Origin: Treponema sp.
Lineage (GTDB): Bacteria > Spirochaetota > Spirochaetia > Treponematales > Breznakiellaceae
DNA: 62,419 nt
Assembly: GCA_031280125.1 (NCBI GenBank)
Contig: JAITHE010000004.1
Coordinates: 1 to 62,419 of the forward strand
Reading direction: 5' to 3'
Positions 43,135 to 50,889 of the stretch are shown in pieces (the stretch's first letter is position 1; each line of letters starts with the position of its first letter). The position numbers and the translations under genes were made by a program. The notes beneath the pieces were generated by a model that did not search any database, was not told the origin of the DNA, and saw only the letters and a program-made list of their open reading frames with translations.

Positions 43135-43163
43135 TTGACAAACGATGGAAAGTGATATATGAT
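43135..43163 (+). promoter_or_regulatory. Sigma-70 promoter of the PTS operon
   Basis: TTGACA (43135-43140), exactly 17 bp, TATGAT (43158-43163). This is close to the ideal consensus, with transcription expected at about 43170, some 40 bases before the EIIA start. It is among the best promoters in the window, matched only by the one at 61658. Confidence 0.8.
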
Positions 43164-43208
43164 AAATCCCTCCGAAACGAAAAAGGAGCTAGGGAGATTG
43201 AAACCACG

Positions 43209-43697
43209 ATGAAAATAGAAGATATCCTCAAAGAGGATTGCATCATTGAACACCTTGAGGCGTCGTCCAGGGAAGAGGCTTTGACGGCCATGTGCCGGAC
43301 GCTGCTTTCCAAGGGCTATGTAAAAGAAAGTTTTCCCGCGGCGATCCTGGAACGGGAACGGCTTTACCCCTCGGGGCTTCCCATGGAGGGCCATAAAATC
43401 GCCATCCCCCACTGTGATTCGGAGCATGTAAACCAATCGGCAATTCTCTTTGCCCGGCTTGCCCGGCCTCTGGAATTTTGCTCCATGGGGGACCCGGAGG
43501 AAAAACTCCAGGTTCAGCTTATCTCCATGTTTGCCCTGGCGGAAAAAAAGAAGATTGGTTTTTTGCTGGAGGTCCTGATCACCGCCTATTCCAGCAGCGA
43601 AGTGCTGGATTCCATCCTTCGTGCCCCTTCGGCGGCGGCAATCTACGGTATCCTTCGTAAAGCCGTGGGGGATCAAATGAAGGACGAAGAGGCATAA
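43209..43697 (+). CDS. PTS EIIA component
   Basis: 162 aa. Fructose/galactitol-type EIIA; the phosphorylated His68 lies in GHKIAIPHCD. It passes phosphate from HPr to EIIB. The ATG at 43209 follows a GGGAG site; the frame extends upstream to 43152 but crosses the -10 promoter box. It overlaps EI by one base (ATAATG), so EIIA and the general enzyme EI are made from one message. It belongs with the galactitol-type EIIB and EIIC encoded just downstream. Confidence 0.88.
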   Translation: MKIEDILKEDCIIEHLEASSREEALTAMCRTLLSKGYVKESFPAAILERERLYPSGLPMEGHKIAIPHCDSEHVNQSAILFARLARPLEFCSMGDPEEKLQVQLISMFALAEKKKIGFLLEVLITAYSSSEVLDSILRAPSAAAIYGILRKAVGDQMKDEEA

Positions 43698-45430
43698 TGC
43701 AGACGCTTTCGGGCTTGACCGCCTCCCCGGGGATCTGTTCCGGAAAGGCGTATATTTTTAGGGCCGTTGATTTAAGCTACGATCCTGCCCGCATGGAAAG
43801 CCCCGGGGAGGAAGCAAAACGGCTCAAAGACGCCTTTGACAGTGCCTGGAGGGAGCTTGACGGGATCAAAAATACCCTTTCCGGCAGCATGGGTGAAGAA
43901 TACGCCCATATTTTTAGGGCACAGATGACCATCCTGGAAGATGACGATTTCCGGCAGGAGATTACGGACAAGCTGAACGAAGCCGCCTGCCGGGCGGAAA
44001 CGGCGGTGGAAGAGGTATACAAGATGTACGCCGGACTGTTCTCCCAGATGGAAGACAGCGCCTATAACGCCCAGCGCTTGGCGGATCTTAACGATGTCTG
44101 CCAGCGGGTACTCCGTAATCTCCTGGACAGGGAGGAAATAACCCTGTCTTCCCTGCCCCCGGAAAGCATCGTCATCGCGAAGGAACTTTTCCCTTCCGAT
44201 ACGGCGGTGATGGACCGGAAAAATATCCGGGGCTTTGTAACGGAAAGGGGGGGCCTTACTTCCCATGTGGCGATTCTGGCCAAGAGCCTTTCCCTTCCCG
44301 CCGCGGTAGGAACCCCCGGCGCCATGGAGGCGGTGAAAAAAAAAGACGCCGTTTTTCTGGATCTCCGGGATTATGAAAAGGCCCTGGTATACGTAAACCC
44401 CGGCGTGGAAAAACAAAAAGAACTGACGGCTCTGGAAAAGGAGTACCTGGAACGGCAGATGGAACTCCTTAAAATGAAGGATCTGGAAAGCGTTACCCTG
44501 GACGGGCGAAAAATCACCCTTTCCGCCAATATCGGTTCCCTGGAGGATCTGGCCGCCGCCGGGGAATTCGGAGCAAAAAGCGTGGGACTGTTCCGTACCG
44601 AATTTCTTTTTCTAAAGGGGGATCTGCCCCGGGAAGAAGAACAGTACCTGGTTTATGCGGAGGCCGCGAAAAAACTTGCCGGAGGCATGTTGATCGTAAG
44701 AACCCTGGACATAGGGGGAGACAAGGAAGTAAAGGCCCTGAACCTGCCCAAGGAAGAAAACCCCTTCCTGGGCCTGCGGGGGATTAGACTTTGCCTGAAA
44801 TACGAAGAACTCTTCCTTGCCCAGCTGCGGGCCCTGCTGCGCGCCGCGGTCCACGGCGATCTTAGGATAATGTTTCCCATGGTGTCTTCGGTCCTGGAAT
44901 TCCGCCGGGCCCGGGAACTGGTTGTCCGGGCGGCGGCGGAACTGCGGGAAAAGGGGATTCCACATAAAAGCGACCCTCCCCTGGGGGTGATGGTGGAAAC
45001 CCCCGCGGCGGTGTTTTTGGCGGAGGATCTGACGCGGGAGGCAAGTTTTGTCAGTATGGGGACCAACGATTTAACCCAGTACGTGCTGTCCGTGGACCGG
45101 GGCAACGAGGCAATCAGTTCCTATTACCGGACCTTCAGCCCCGCCGTGCTCCGGGCCGTCGGCTTAACCGCCGCCGCCGCCGCCAAAAACGGAAAATGGG
45201 CCGGGGTCTGCGGGGAACTGGCGGGCAATCCCATGGCCGTTCCGCTTCTTGTCGGTCTTGGCGTGGAGGAACTAAGCGTAACCGCATCGGCCCTGCCCCA
45301 AACCATAGCCCTGATACGGAGCCTGAATTTTAACCGCTGCAGGGAAGCCGCCCAAAAGGTCCTGGCCATGTCCACCGAGGATGATGTGAAGGCATGCCTG
45401 CAGCAATGTGCATGGCGGGATCCTCCGTAA
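43697..45430 (+). CDS. ptsI: PTS enzyme I
   Basis: 577 aa, normal length. Transfers phosphate from PEP to HPr. The active His190 is in TERGGLTSHVAILAKS; the PEP-binding barrel shows ADEF-free GLFRTEFLFL, LRALLRAAVHGDLRIMFPMVSS and the C-terminal SVTASALPQTIALIRS. N-terminal HPr-binding helices are intact. Having EI inside a substrate-specific operon, with HPr at the operon's far end, makes the system self-sufficient. Confidence 0.95.
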   Translation: MQTLSGLTASPGICSGKAYIFRAVDLSYDPARMESPGEEAKRLKDAFDSAWRELDGIKNTLSGSMGEEYAHIFRAQMTILEDDDFRQEITDKLNEAACRAETAVEEVYKMYAGLFSQMEDSAYNAQRLADLNDVCQRVLRNLLDREEITLSSLPPESIVIAKELFPSDTAVMDRKNIRGFVTERGGLTSHVAILAKSLSLPAAVGTPGAMEAVKKKDAVFLDLRDYEKALVYVNPGVEKQKELTALEKEYLERQMELLKMKDLESVTLDGRKITLSANIGSLEDLAAAGEFGAKSVGLFRTEFLFLKGDLPREEEQYLVYAEAAKKLAGGMLIVRTLDIGGDKEVKALNLPKEENPFLGLRGIRLCLKYEELFLAQLRALLRAAVHGDLRIMFPMVSSVLEFRRARELVVRAAAELREKGIPHKSDPPLGVMVETPAAVFLAEDLTREASFVSMGTNDLTQYVLSVDRGNEAISSYYRTFSPAVLRAVGLTAAAAAKNGKWAGVCGELAGNPMAVPLLVGLGVEELSVTASALPQTIALIRSLNFNRCREAAQKVLAMSTEDDVKACLQQCAWRDPP

Positions 45431-45447
45431 CTTTTTTCAGTTTTTGC

Positions 45448-45476
45448 TTGACAGGTCCGGAAAAGAGGCGGATACT
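45448..45476 (+). promoter_or_regulatory. Candidate internal promoter before EIIB
   Basis: TTGACA (45448-45453), 17 bp, GATACT (45471-45476, 4/6 to TATAAT). It lies in the 101-bp gap after ptsI and would allow EIIB and EIIC to be expressed separately from EIIA and EI. Confidence 0.5.
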
Positions 45477-45531
45477 TAGAAGCTTATCGCGTACCGGTCA
45501 GGTTCGGAAGATACTTTTACAGGAGTTTAGA

Positions 45532-45816
45532 ATGAAAAGAATTATGCTGGCTTGCGGAACGGGAATTGCCACTTCCACGGCGGTTAATGTAAAACTCACT
45601 AGAATCCTCCATGAACGGGGGTATGAAGGTAAATTTAAAATTACCCAGTTTAAAATAGGGGAAGTGGTGGCAAATTCATCGAACTATGATTTTTGTGTGG
45701 CAACAACCCAGGTTCCTCCGGGCGCGCAGTGTCCGGTAATTATGGGGATTCCCTTTCTAACCGGCATCGGGATGGAACCGGTGATAGACAAGATTATAGC
45801 TGAACTGGAAAAATAG
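45532..45816 (+). CDS. PTS EIIB component, galactitol/SgcB type
   Basis: 94 aa. The phosphocysteine is Cys8 in LACGTGIATSTAV, the P-loop-like signature of galactitol-type EIIB. It passes phosphate from EIIA to the sugar on EIIC. AGGAG lies 6 bases before the ATG; a longer in-frame opening reaches into ptsI and is rejected. The EIIC gene follows after 50 bp. Confidence 0.9.
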   Translation: MKRIMLACGTGIATSTAVNVKLTRILHERGYEGKFKITQFKIGEVVANSSNYDFCVATTQVPPGAQCPVIMGIPFLTGIGMEPVIDKIIAELEK

Positions 45817-45866
45817 AAATCAAAACCTTTCCATGGCGGTAAGGTTTATTTTTAGGAGGCAATGTT

Positions 45867-47246
45867 ATGGAATTTTTAACTGCGATTTGGGGAGGGATCC
45901 TGGCCTTTTTCGGGTTTGTCTCAAACCTTGGTCCTTCGGTCGTCATGCCCATCATTCTGTTTATTATGGGATTCCTGCTCAAGGCGGGAGGGGGGAAGGC
46001 CCTGCGGGCGGGCTTAACCGTCGGCGTCGGTTTTATCGGACTTAACCTTGTTATCGGCATGATGGGCAGCAATCTGGGTCCCGCCGTTCAGCAGATGTCC
46101 GAGCGTTTTAATCTTTCCCTGTCTGTGATTGACGTAGGCTGGCCCGCAGCGGCGGCCATTGCCTTTGCTTCCCAAGTCGGGGCGGTTATTATTCCGGTAT
46201 GTTTGATTGTGAATATCATTATGCTTCTTCTTAACGCCACCCAGACCATCGACATTGATATTTGGGACTATTGGCACTTTGCCTTTACCGGAGCGCTGGT
46301 GGCAATCCTTACCGGAAGCCAGGGGATCGGCATTGCCGCCGCTGTCCTCAATGAAATGATCGTCCTGGTCTTGGGAGACTACACCGCTCCAGGGCTTGAG
46401 AAGTACAACGATCTTCCCGGCATATCCCTGCCCCATGGATTTACCACCGCTTTCGTTCCAGGGGCCATTGTGCTTAACAAGATCATAGATCTTATTCCCG
46501 GGATCAACAGGATCGATTTTGACATAACAAAAATGCAGAAACGTTTTGGTGTATTCGGTGAACCTATCCTGGTTGGAACGGTGCTTGGCCTTATCATCGG
46601 CATTGTGTCGGGAAAAGATGTTCCCGGTGTTTTGAGCCTGGGCGTTACTCTGGGCGCCGTGCTGGTGCTTATTCCGAAAATGGCCGCCCTCCTTATGGAA
46701 GGGCTGGTGCCCATTTCCGACGCCGCTTCCGAATTCATTTCCAAGCGTTTCAAGAGCCGTGGTAAAATTTATATAGGCCTCGATTCCGCCATAGGTATTG
46801 GACACCCCACCACCCTGGCAGTGTCCCTGGTACTGGTTCCCCTGACGGTGTTTATTGCGGTGGTTCTTCCAGGGAACCGGGTGCTGCCCTTCGCGGATCT
46901 GGCGGTCATTCCCTGGATGTTCGTCCTGATTATTCCGGTGGTAAAAAATAACGGTTTCCGCGCGCTGGTGATCGGCTTCTTTACCCTTCTGGTGGGCCTG
47001 TGGATTGCCACCGATCTGGCCCCCATGATTACCCAGGCGGCGATTAACGCCAAGTTTGATATTCCCACCGGGGCGGATCAGATTTCCAGTATCTGCGATG
47101 GCGCCAATCCTCTTACATGGGCCATTGTACGGCTCCACGGCCTTGGCGTTATTGGCATCGGTATTGTGGCGGTCATTGCCGTTGCCCTTTCGGTGATTAA
47201 CCGTATGCGGATTATCAAGGAAGCAAAAGCAGTCCATACCTCCTAG
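45867..47246 (+). CDS. PTS EIIC component, galactitol family
   Basis: 459 aa, polytopic sugar channel of the Gat family. Conserved stretches include GPSVVMPIILFIMGFLLKAG, KALRAGLTVGVGFIGLNLV and DIWDYWHFAFTGALV. The galactitol family also handles other polyols and pentoses, so the substrate is open; the aldolases downstream suggest a sugar or polyol that ends as a ketose-1-phosphate. AGGAGG precedes the ATG. A strong terminator follows. Confidence 0.88.
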   Translation: MEFLTAIWGGILAFFGFVSNLGPSVVMPIILFIMGFLLKAGGGKALRAGLTVGVGFIGLNLVIGMMGSNLGPAVQQMSERFNLSLSVIDVGWPAAAAIAFASQVGAVIIPVCLIVNIIMLLLNATQTIDIDIWDYWHFAFTGALVAILTGSQGIGIAAAVLNEMIVLVLGDYTAPGLEKYNDLPGISLPHGFTTAFVPGAIVLNKIIDLIPGINRIDFDITKMQKRFGVFGEPILVGTVLGLIIGIVSGKDVPGVLSLGVTLGAVLVLIPKMAALLMEGLVPISDAASEFISKRFKSRGKIYIGLDSAIGIGHPTTLAVSLVLVPLTVFIAVVLPGNRVLPFADLAVIPWMFVLIIPVVKNNGFRALVIGFFTLLVGLWIATDLAPMITQAAINAKFDIPTGADQISSICDGANPLTWAIVRLHGLGVIGIGIVAVIAVALSVINRMRIIKEAKAVHTS

Positions 47247-47288
47247 GGTTCTGTGATAAAGGGCAGATCGTTTTTCTTGCGGGCAAAA

Positions 47289-47328
47289 ACATCCGCCATT
47301 TCCGTCGCGGAAACGGCGGATGTTTTTT
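47289..47328 (+). terminator. Intrinsic terminator after EIIC
   Basis: Arms 47289-47304 (ACATCCGCCATTTCCG) and 47308-47323 pair over 16 bp with a single A/C mismatch and a 3-nt TCG loop, followed by six T (47323-47328). This should end most transcription of the PTS operon, so the next genes are either read through at low level or have their own promoter, which I do not see. Confidence 0.85.
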
Positions 47329-47356
47329 GGTTCCAGGAGGAGGGGCATCCAGCGTC

Positions 47357-47944
47357 ATGAAAAAGGAATACATATACGATCCAAAACGTTACTTTATGCA
47401 GATTACCCTTATTGGATGGTTTTGCGTAGCGGTTTTTCTTTTAAGCCTTTTTATGATTGGATTTAGTTCCAACCGCCCCCTTTTTTTTCTGGCTGCCCTG
47501 GCCGCAGCTTATACGGTGTGGAATACTTTTTTGTCCGGATCCAATCCAAATAAAGTAATTCTGGAAGAAGACGGCATCTCCTTTGAATCCTATGGGAAAA
47601 GGATCAAGTATCCCTTCAGCGGAATCACCGTGTTTTTGGTAAAGGATTTCCGCGGTTCCGGTAAAATATTTTTGAGAATAAACAGGCATAATTTGTTGCG
47701 GGGCCGATTTTGGATACATACCCGTGAATTTAACGATTCGGAAGAATTGTTTCTATATCTTTTAAAGCTGGAATACCAAACCCATCCGGACGGCCTTAAG
47801 GCCCGGGCCTGGGATTCTACCAGGCCGGATGTTGACAAAAGGCCGGTATTACCCTGGCATCTTCCGCCGGCGGAAAAACAGCAAGACCACGGGCAGGGGA
47901 AGGTCCGGAAATCCGACGATGGAGGCGCTGAAAGTGAAATTTGA
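47357..47944 (+). CDS. Membrane protein with bacterial PH-like domain
   Basis: 195 aa. Two membrane segments form a hairpin (about 15-35, ITLIGWFCVAVFLLSLFMIG; and 42-58), followed by a soluble domain of about 80 residues (NKVILEEDGISFESYGKRIKYPFSGITVF) that looks like the bPH/YdbT fold. The tail is polar. The ATG at 47357 has AGGAGG about 15 bases upstream, a loose fit. It overlaps the following aldolase gene by 11 bp. The combination with carbohydrate enzymes is unusual; function unknown. Confidence 0.55.
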   Translation: MKKEYIYDPKRYFMQITLIGWFCVAVFLLSLFMIGFSSNRPLFFLAALAAAYTVWNTFLSGSNPNKVILEEDGISFESYGKRIKYPFSGITVFLVKDFRGSGKIFLRINRHNLLRGRFWIHTREFNDSEELFLYLLKLEYQTHPDGLKARAWDSTRPDVDKRPVLPWHLPPAEKQQDHGQGKVRKSDDGGAESEI

Positions 47945-48617
47945 AAAAGAACGGGAAGAGATAAGGCAGGCGGGCATAAAGCTTGACCGTTACGGTTTAA
48001 TAGTTCTTTCGGGCGGAAACGTAAGCGCCAGGATGCCTTCAGGAGAATTTCTGGTAACCCCATCGGGCATGCCATACGAAGACATGACTCCCTCCGACGT
48101 ACTGGTCTTGTCAAAAGACGGCGGGGTTGTTGAAGGTGAAAGAAGCCCTTCGGTGGATACCGGGGCGCTTTTATACATTTTTAACAAAATGCCCCATATC
48201 AATGCGGTTATTCATACCCACCAGCCTTACGCCACTGCGGTTGGTTTGGTGGCCGATGAACTGCCCTGTATTGTAACGACCTTGCCCAACGCTACCAAGG
48301 GACCTGTAAAGGTCTGTCCCTTTTCTTCTGCGGCCAGCGTAGATATGGGCGTACAGACGGTTGAAAACTGCGGATCCACCCTGGCGGTTATTCTAAAATG
48401 CCATGGGGTCATGGCCCTTGGAACAAGCCTTAGGGAGGCCCTTTACTCCTGTGTGTATCTTGAAGAGGCTGCCAAGACCTATGTTTTTGCCCGTTCCATG
48501 AACGATAGGGTTGCATCCCTGTCTCCGGCCCAGGTTAAACAGGCGGTTGATATTTTCCGTTACTACGGCCAGGGAAAGGCATCCATGCCGGAGGGTCTTG
48601 CCAAAACGGCGCATTAA
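47934..48617 (+). CDS. Class II aldolase, fuculose-1-phosphate aldolase-like
   Basis: 227 aa. Zinc-dependent aldolase/epimerase family: substrate loop LIVLSGGNVSARM, metal His pair in VIHTHQPYATA, third ligand His in LKCHGVMALG. Fuculose aldolase cleaves ketose-1-phosphates to DHAP and lactaldehyde; ribulose-5-phosphate epimerases look alike. I take GTG 47934 with GGAGG 8 bases before it; an ATG at 47919 is the alternative. It overlaps the PH-like gene. The substrate is not known; a 5-deoxyribulose-1-phosphate or methylpentulose is possible. Confidence 0.8.
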   Translation: MKFEKEREEIRQAGIKLDRYGLIVLSGGNVSARMPSGEFLVTPSGMPYEDMTPSDVLVLSKDGGVVEGERSPSVDTGALLYIFNKMPHINAVIHTHQPYATAVGLVADELPCIVTTLPNATKGPVKVCPFSSAASVDMGVQTVENCGSTLAVILKCHGVMALGTSLREALYSCVYLEEAAKTYVFARSMNDRVASLSPAQVKQAVDIFRYYGQGKASMPEGLAKTAH

Positions 48618-48620
48618 ATG

Positions 48621-48723
48621 GACTTGTTCGCTAACCCGGTTGGTTATCGAACAAGGCTTGCAAAATGTTGCACATTTTGCTGTTTTTAGCGGAATTTGTT
48701 CGGAAACTGAGGTTTCCGAACAA
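48621..48723 (+). repeat. Three consecutive hairpins between the two aldolase genes
   Basis: CTTGTTCG (48623-48630) with CGAACAAG (48648-48655); GCAAAATG (48660-48667) with CATTTTGC (48673-48680), followed by TGTTTTT; and TTGTTCGGAAAC (48696-48707) with GTTTCCGAACAA (48712-48723) around TGAG. The last is a perfect 12-bp stem. The first and third share the ACTTGTTCG / CGAACAAGT ends, so the whole block may fold as one cruciform. The middle one could act as a weak terminator. Confidence 0.7.
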
Positions 48724-48749
48724 GTCTAATATAGATTAGGAAGGAACTT

Positions 48750-49868
48750 ATGGCACACCTAAAAACCCTGTTGAAGCTGTCGTTATTTTACGGAAACAAT
48801 CCTGAGTATATTCTTTTCGGCGGAGGAAACACCTCGGTTAAAGAAGGGAAAGAACTGTGGGTAAAGGGATCCGGCCTTTTTTTGAAGGGAATTACGGAGT
48901 CTGGTTTTGTCGGCATGGATCATGCCGCCTTGGAAACGATCTGGCAGAAAAAGTATTCCAGGGATCCTTTGGAACGGGAAGCGGAAAACCTTAAAGACAT
49001 TTTAAGCGCTAGACTTCCCGGCCAGAAATCCCGCCCCAGCGTTGAAGTTCTTTTTCATTCCTTTTTACCGGGCAGATATGGCGTTCATACCCATCCGGTC
49101 TTAATTAACGGCTTAACCTGCGGCATGGAGGGGGAAAAGGCCGTGGAGAAACTCTTTGAGGGTAAAGCCCTTTGGGTTCCGCAGCACGAACCGGGCTATA
49201 TTTTGGCTTCCAGTGCCCGTAAAAAATACCTGTCCTTTGTTAAGGCCAGAGGAATGATGGCGCGGATCATCTTTATGCAGAACCACGGCTTATTTATTCA
49301 TGGAGATACCGAAAAAGAAATCCGGGATCTGTACGGCCTGGTCCGGGAGAAGGTTTTAAAAAAAATAAAAAAACTTCCCGATGGGGTCAGTAAAAAACTT
49401 CCCGCGCCGGTCATGAAGTCCTTGGCCGCAGAAACAGAAAGATGTTTTGGCCCCGGCTGCGCCGTGTCAGGCGCTGTTAACGGAACAATTTTACAATTCG
49501 CTGCGGATCCTGTTTTGTGCAGGGGTATAGCCGTTCCCTTTACCTGCGATCAGGTTCTTTACGCCGGCGCCGCAGTCTGCCGCCTGGAAACAATAGGAGA
49601 TATGGCAAAAACCGTTTCCCGGTACAAGTCAAAGTTTGGGCGGGATCCCGCGGCCTTTATCCTGGCAGGTGAAGGACTTTTTGGTATTGGAAAAGATGCA
49701 GCCTCGGCGGGTTATTCCCTGGCATTGGCCAGGGACGCGGTACGTATCGCCTGGAGTTCCCGGTATTTCGGCGGCCCCCATCCCCTAAAAAAGCGGATCA
49801 TTGATTTTATTTTAAACTGGGAGGCAGAAAAGTACCGCGCCGCGGCGGGCCGGCGGTCTGCCGCTTGA
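48750..49868 (+). CDS. Class II aldolase/adducin domain protein, RhaD-like
   Basis: 372 aa. The N-terminal half matches the aldolase part of bifunctional rhamnulose-phosphate aldolases: LFGGGNTSVKEGKELWVKGSG, the metal His pair in YGVHTHPVLING, and the third His in QNHGLFIHG. The dehydrogenase half of RhaD-type fusions is absent; the C-terminal 130 residues (AAFILAGEGLFGIGKDAASAG) look like a second, degenerate aldolase-type segment. AGGAAGG precedes the ATG. Rhamnulose-1-phosphate cleavage would yield DHAP and lactaldehyde, but the substrate is unproven. Confidence 0.75.
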   Translation: MAHLKTLLKLSLFYGNNPEYILFGGGNTSVKEGKELWVKGSGLFLKGITESGFVGMDHAALETIWQKKYSRDPLEREAENLKDILSARLPGQKSRPSVEVLFHSFLPGRYGVHTHPVLINGLTCGMEGEKAVEKLFEGKALWVPQHEPGYILASSARKKYLSFVKARGMMARIIFMQNHGLFIHGDTEKEIRDLYGLVREKVLKKIKKLPDGVSKKLPAPVMKSLAAETERCFGPGCAVSGAVNGTILQFAADPVLCRGIAVPFTCDQVLYAGAAVCRLETIGDMAKTVSRYKSKFGRDPAAFILAGEGLFGIGKDAASAGYSLALARDAVRIAWSSRYFGGPHPLKKRIIDFILNWEAEKYRAAAGRRSAA

Positions 49869-49899
49869 CGGACGGGGACAAGGCGGTCATAATACGGCC

Positions 49900-50184
49900 A
49901 TGAAATCAATAACCCTTACGGTTAAGAACGAAACAGGGCTTCATTCAAGGCCGGCGGATCTTTTTGTCAGAACGGCAAAGCTGTACCAGTCCTCTGTCGA
50001 GGTAAGCAAGGGCGAAAAAAAAGCAAACGCTAAGATGATCCTAAAGGTGATTCTTTTGAACGTCTGCGAAAACGATGAAATTATGATCACCGCGGACGGT
50101 CCTGATGAAGAAGCCGTTTTGAGGGATCTTAAGGCCCTGGTTGAATCGGATTTTAGCGCCGTCAATCCTACAGTACAGATTTAA
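49900..50184 (+). CDS. ptsH: PTS phosphocarrier HPr
   Basis: 94 aa. The active His15 lies in NETGLHSRPADLF. Where HPr proteins regulated by HPr kinase have Ser46 (in KSI or KSL), this one reads NAKMILKV with Met, so it should not be a target of that regulation. It completes the PTS begun by EIIA and EI. It sits 31 bp after the aldolase; an AAGG-type site is weak. A second, general HPr elsewhere in the genome is possible. Confidence 0.9.
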   Translation: MKSITLTVKNETGLHSRPADLFVRTAKLYQSSVEVSKGEKKANAKMILKVILLNVCENDEIMITADGPDEEAVLRDLKALVESDFSAVNPTVQI

Positions 50185-50203
50185 CCGAAAACCGGCGGCG
50201 GGA

Positions 50204-50230
50204 TCATGCTCCGGGCGGAGCGGAGCATGA
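50204..50230. terminator. Hairpin between converging ptsH and CpXC genes
   Basis: TCATGCTCCG (50204-50213) pairs perfectly with CGGAGCATGA (50221-50230) around a 7-nt loop. It lies in the 54-bp gap between two converging genes and may end transcription from either side, although the T-run is short. Confidence 0.6.
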
Positions 50231-50238
50231 CCGGCGCG

Positions 50239-50862
50239 TCATTTTAATTCATCGGGGCGGAGCATGTTTTGGATAGAACAATAGCTCTTGACCTGCAGCG
50301 ATGCGAAGGGCTCCGCCCGGTGATTTTTTTTGTAATCCCCCAGGGTTTTTTCGTATACCGCCGCGGGTACCCTCATTACCGCCACTTCATTATCCTTGAT
50401 ACCGTGGATGTGGAATTCAAGATCATCGCCGGTTTTTGTATTATACCAGACGCTCAGCTCCCCCTCAGGGCATGATTCATCGGCCTTAACAAAAAGGTAG
50501 TATTTTAGGGCCTCCACCACCCCGGTGGAAAGGCCGTCCTTGATAAGGGCGATCCGTTCCGCCAGTTCCGGGTAGGAAATAACCGTTTCCAGGGATTTGT
50601 TCCGGCCCTTCTCTTCTTTCCTTAAATAAAAGGCCCCCCGGTCCAGTTCGGGAAGGACCTCGATAAGGCGCCCCCGGGAGGGCCATTTAACGATGATGGG
50701 AAATTCCGGTTTGTGTTTTTTGCCGCAGCTTCCGCAGGTAAAATTCATAAAATGACCCGCCAGAATATCTTCGACGTACCGGGGATCCGCATCCAGATTG
50801 ATCTCCTCCGGAACCTCCACGGTAAAAGTGTTATCGCAGAAACAGGGTATCTTGCGCTTCAT
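50239..50862 (-). CDS. CpXC-domain protein
   Basis: 207 aa. The N terminus has PCFCDN, and residues about 40-48 read TCGSCGKKH; the two pairs of cysteines form the zinc-ribbon of the CpXC family of unknown function. The rest (IEVLPELDRGAFYLRKEEKG and on) shows no catalytic motif. The neighbouring rseP gene ends 27 bp upstream in transcription order, so it may be the last gene of that operon. Start ATG with a GGAGT site. Function unknown. Confidence 0.7.
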   Translation of the reverse strand: MKRKIPCFCDNTFTVEVPEEINLDADPRYVEDILAGHFMNFTCGSCGKKHKPEFPIIVKWPSRGRLIEVLPELDRGAFYLRKEEKGRNKSLETVISYPELAERIALIKDGLSTGVVEALKYYLFVKADESCPEGELSVWYNTKTGDDLEFHIHGIKDNEVAVMRVPAAVYEKTLGDYKKNHRAEPFASLQVKSYCSIQNMLRPDELK

Positions 50863-50889
50863 TTTGTACTCCTTTGTTTTTCCGCGGTC

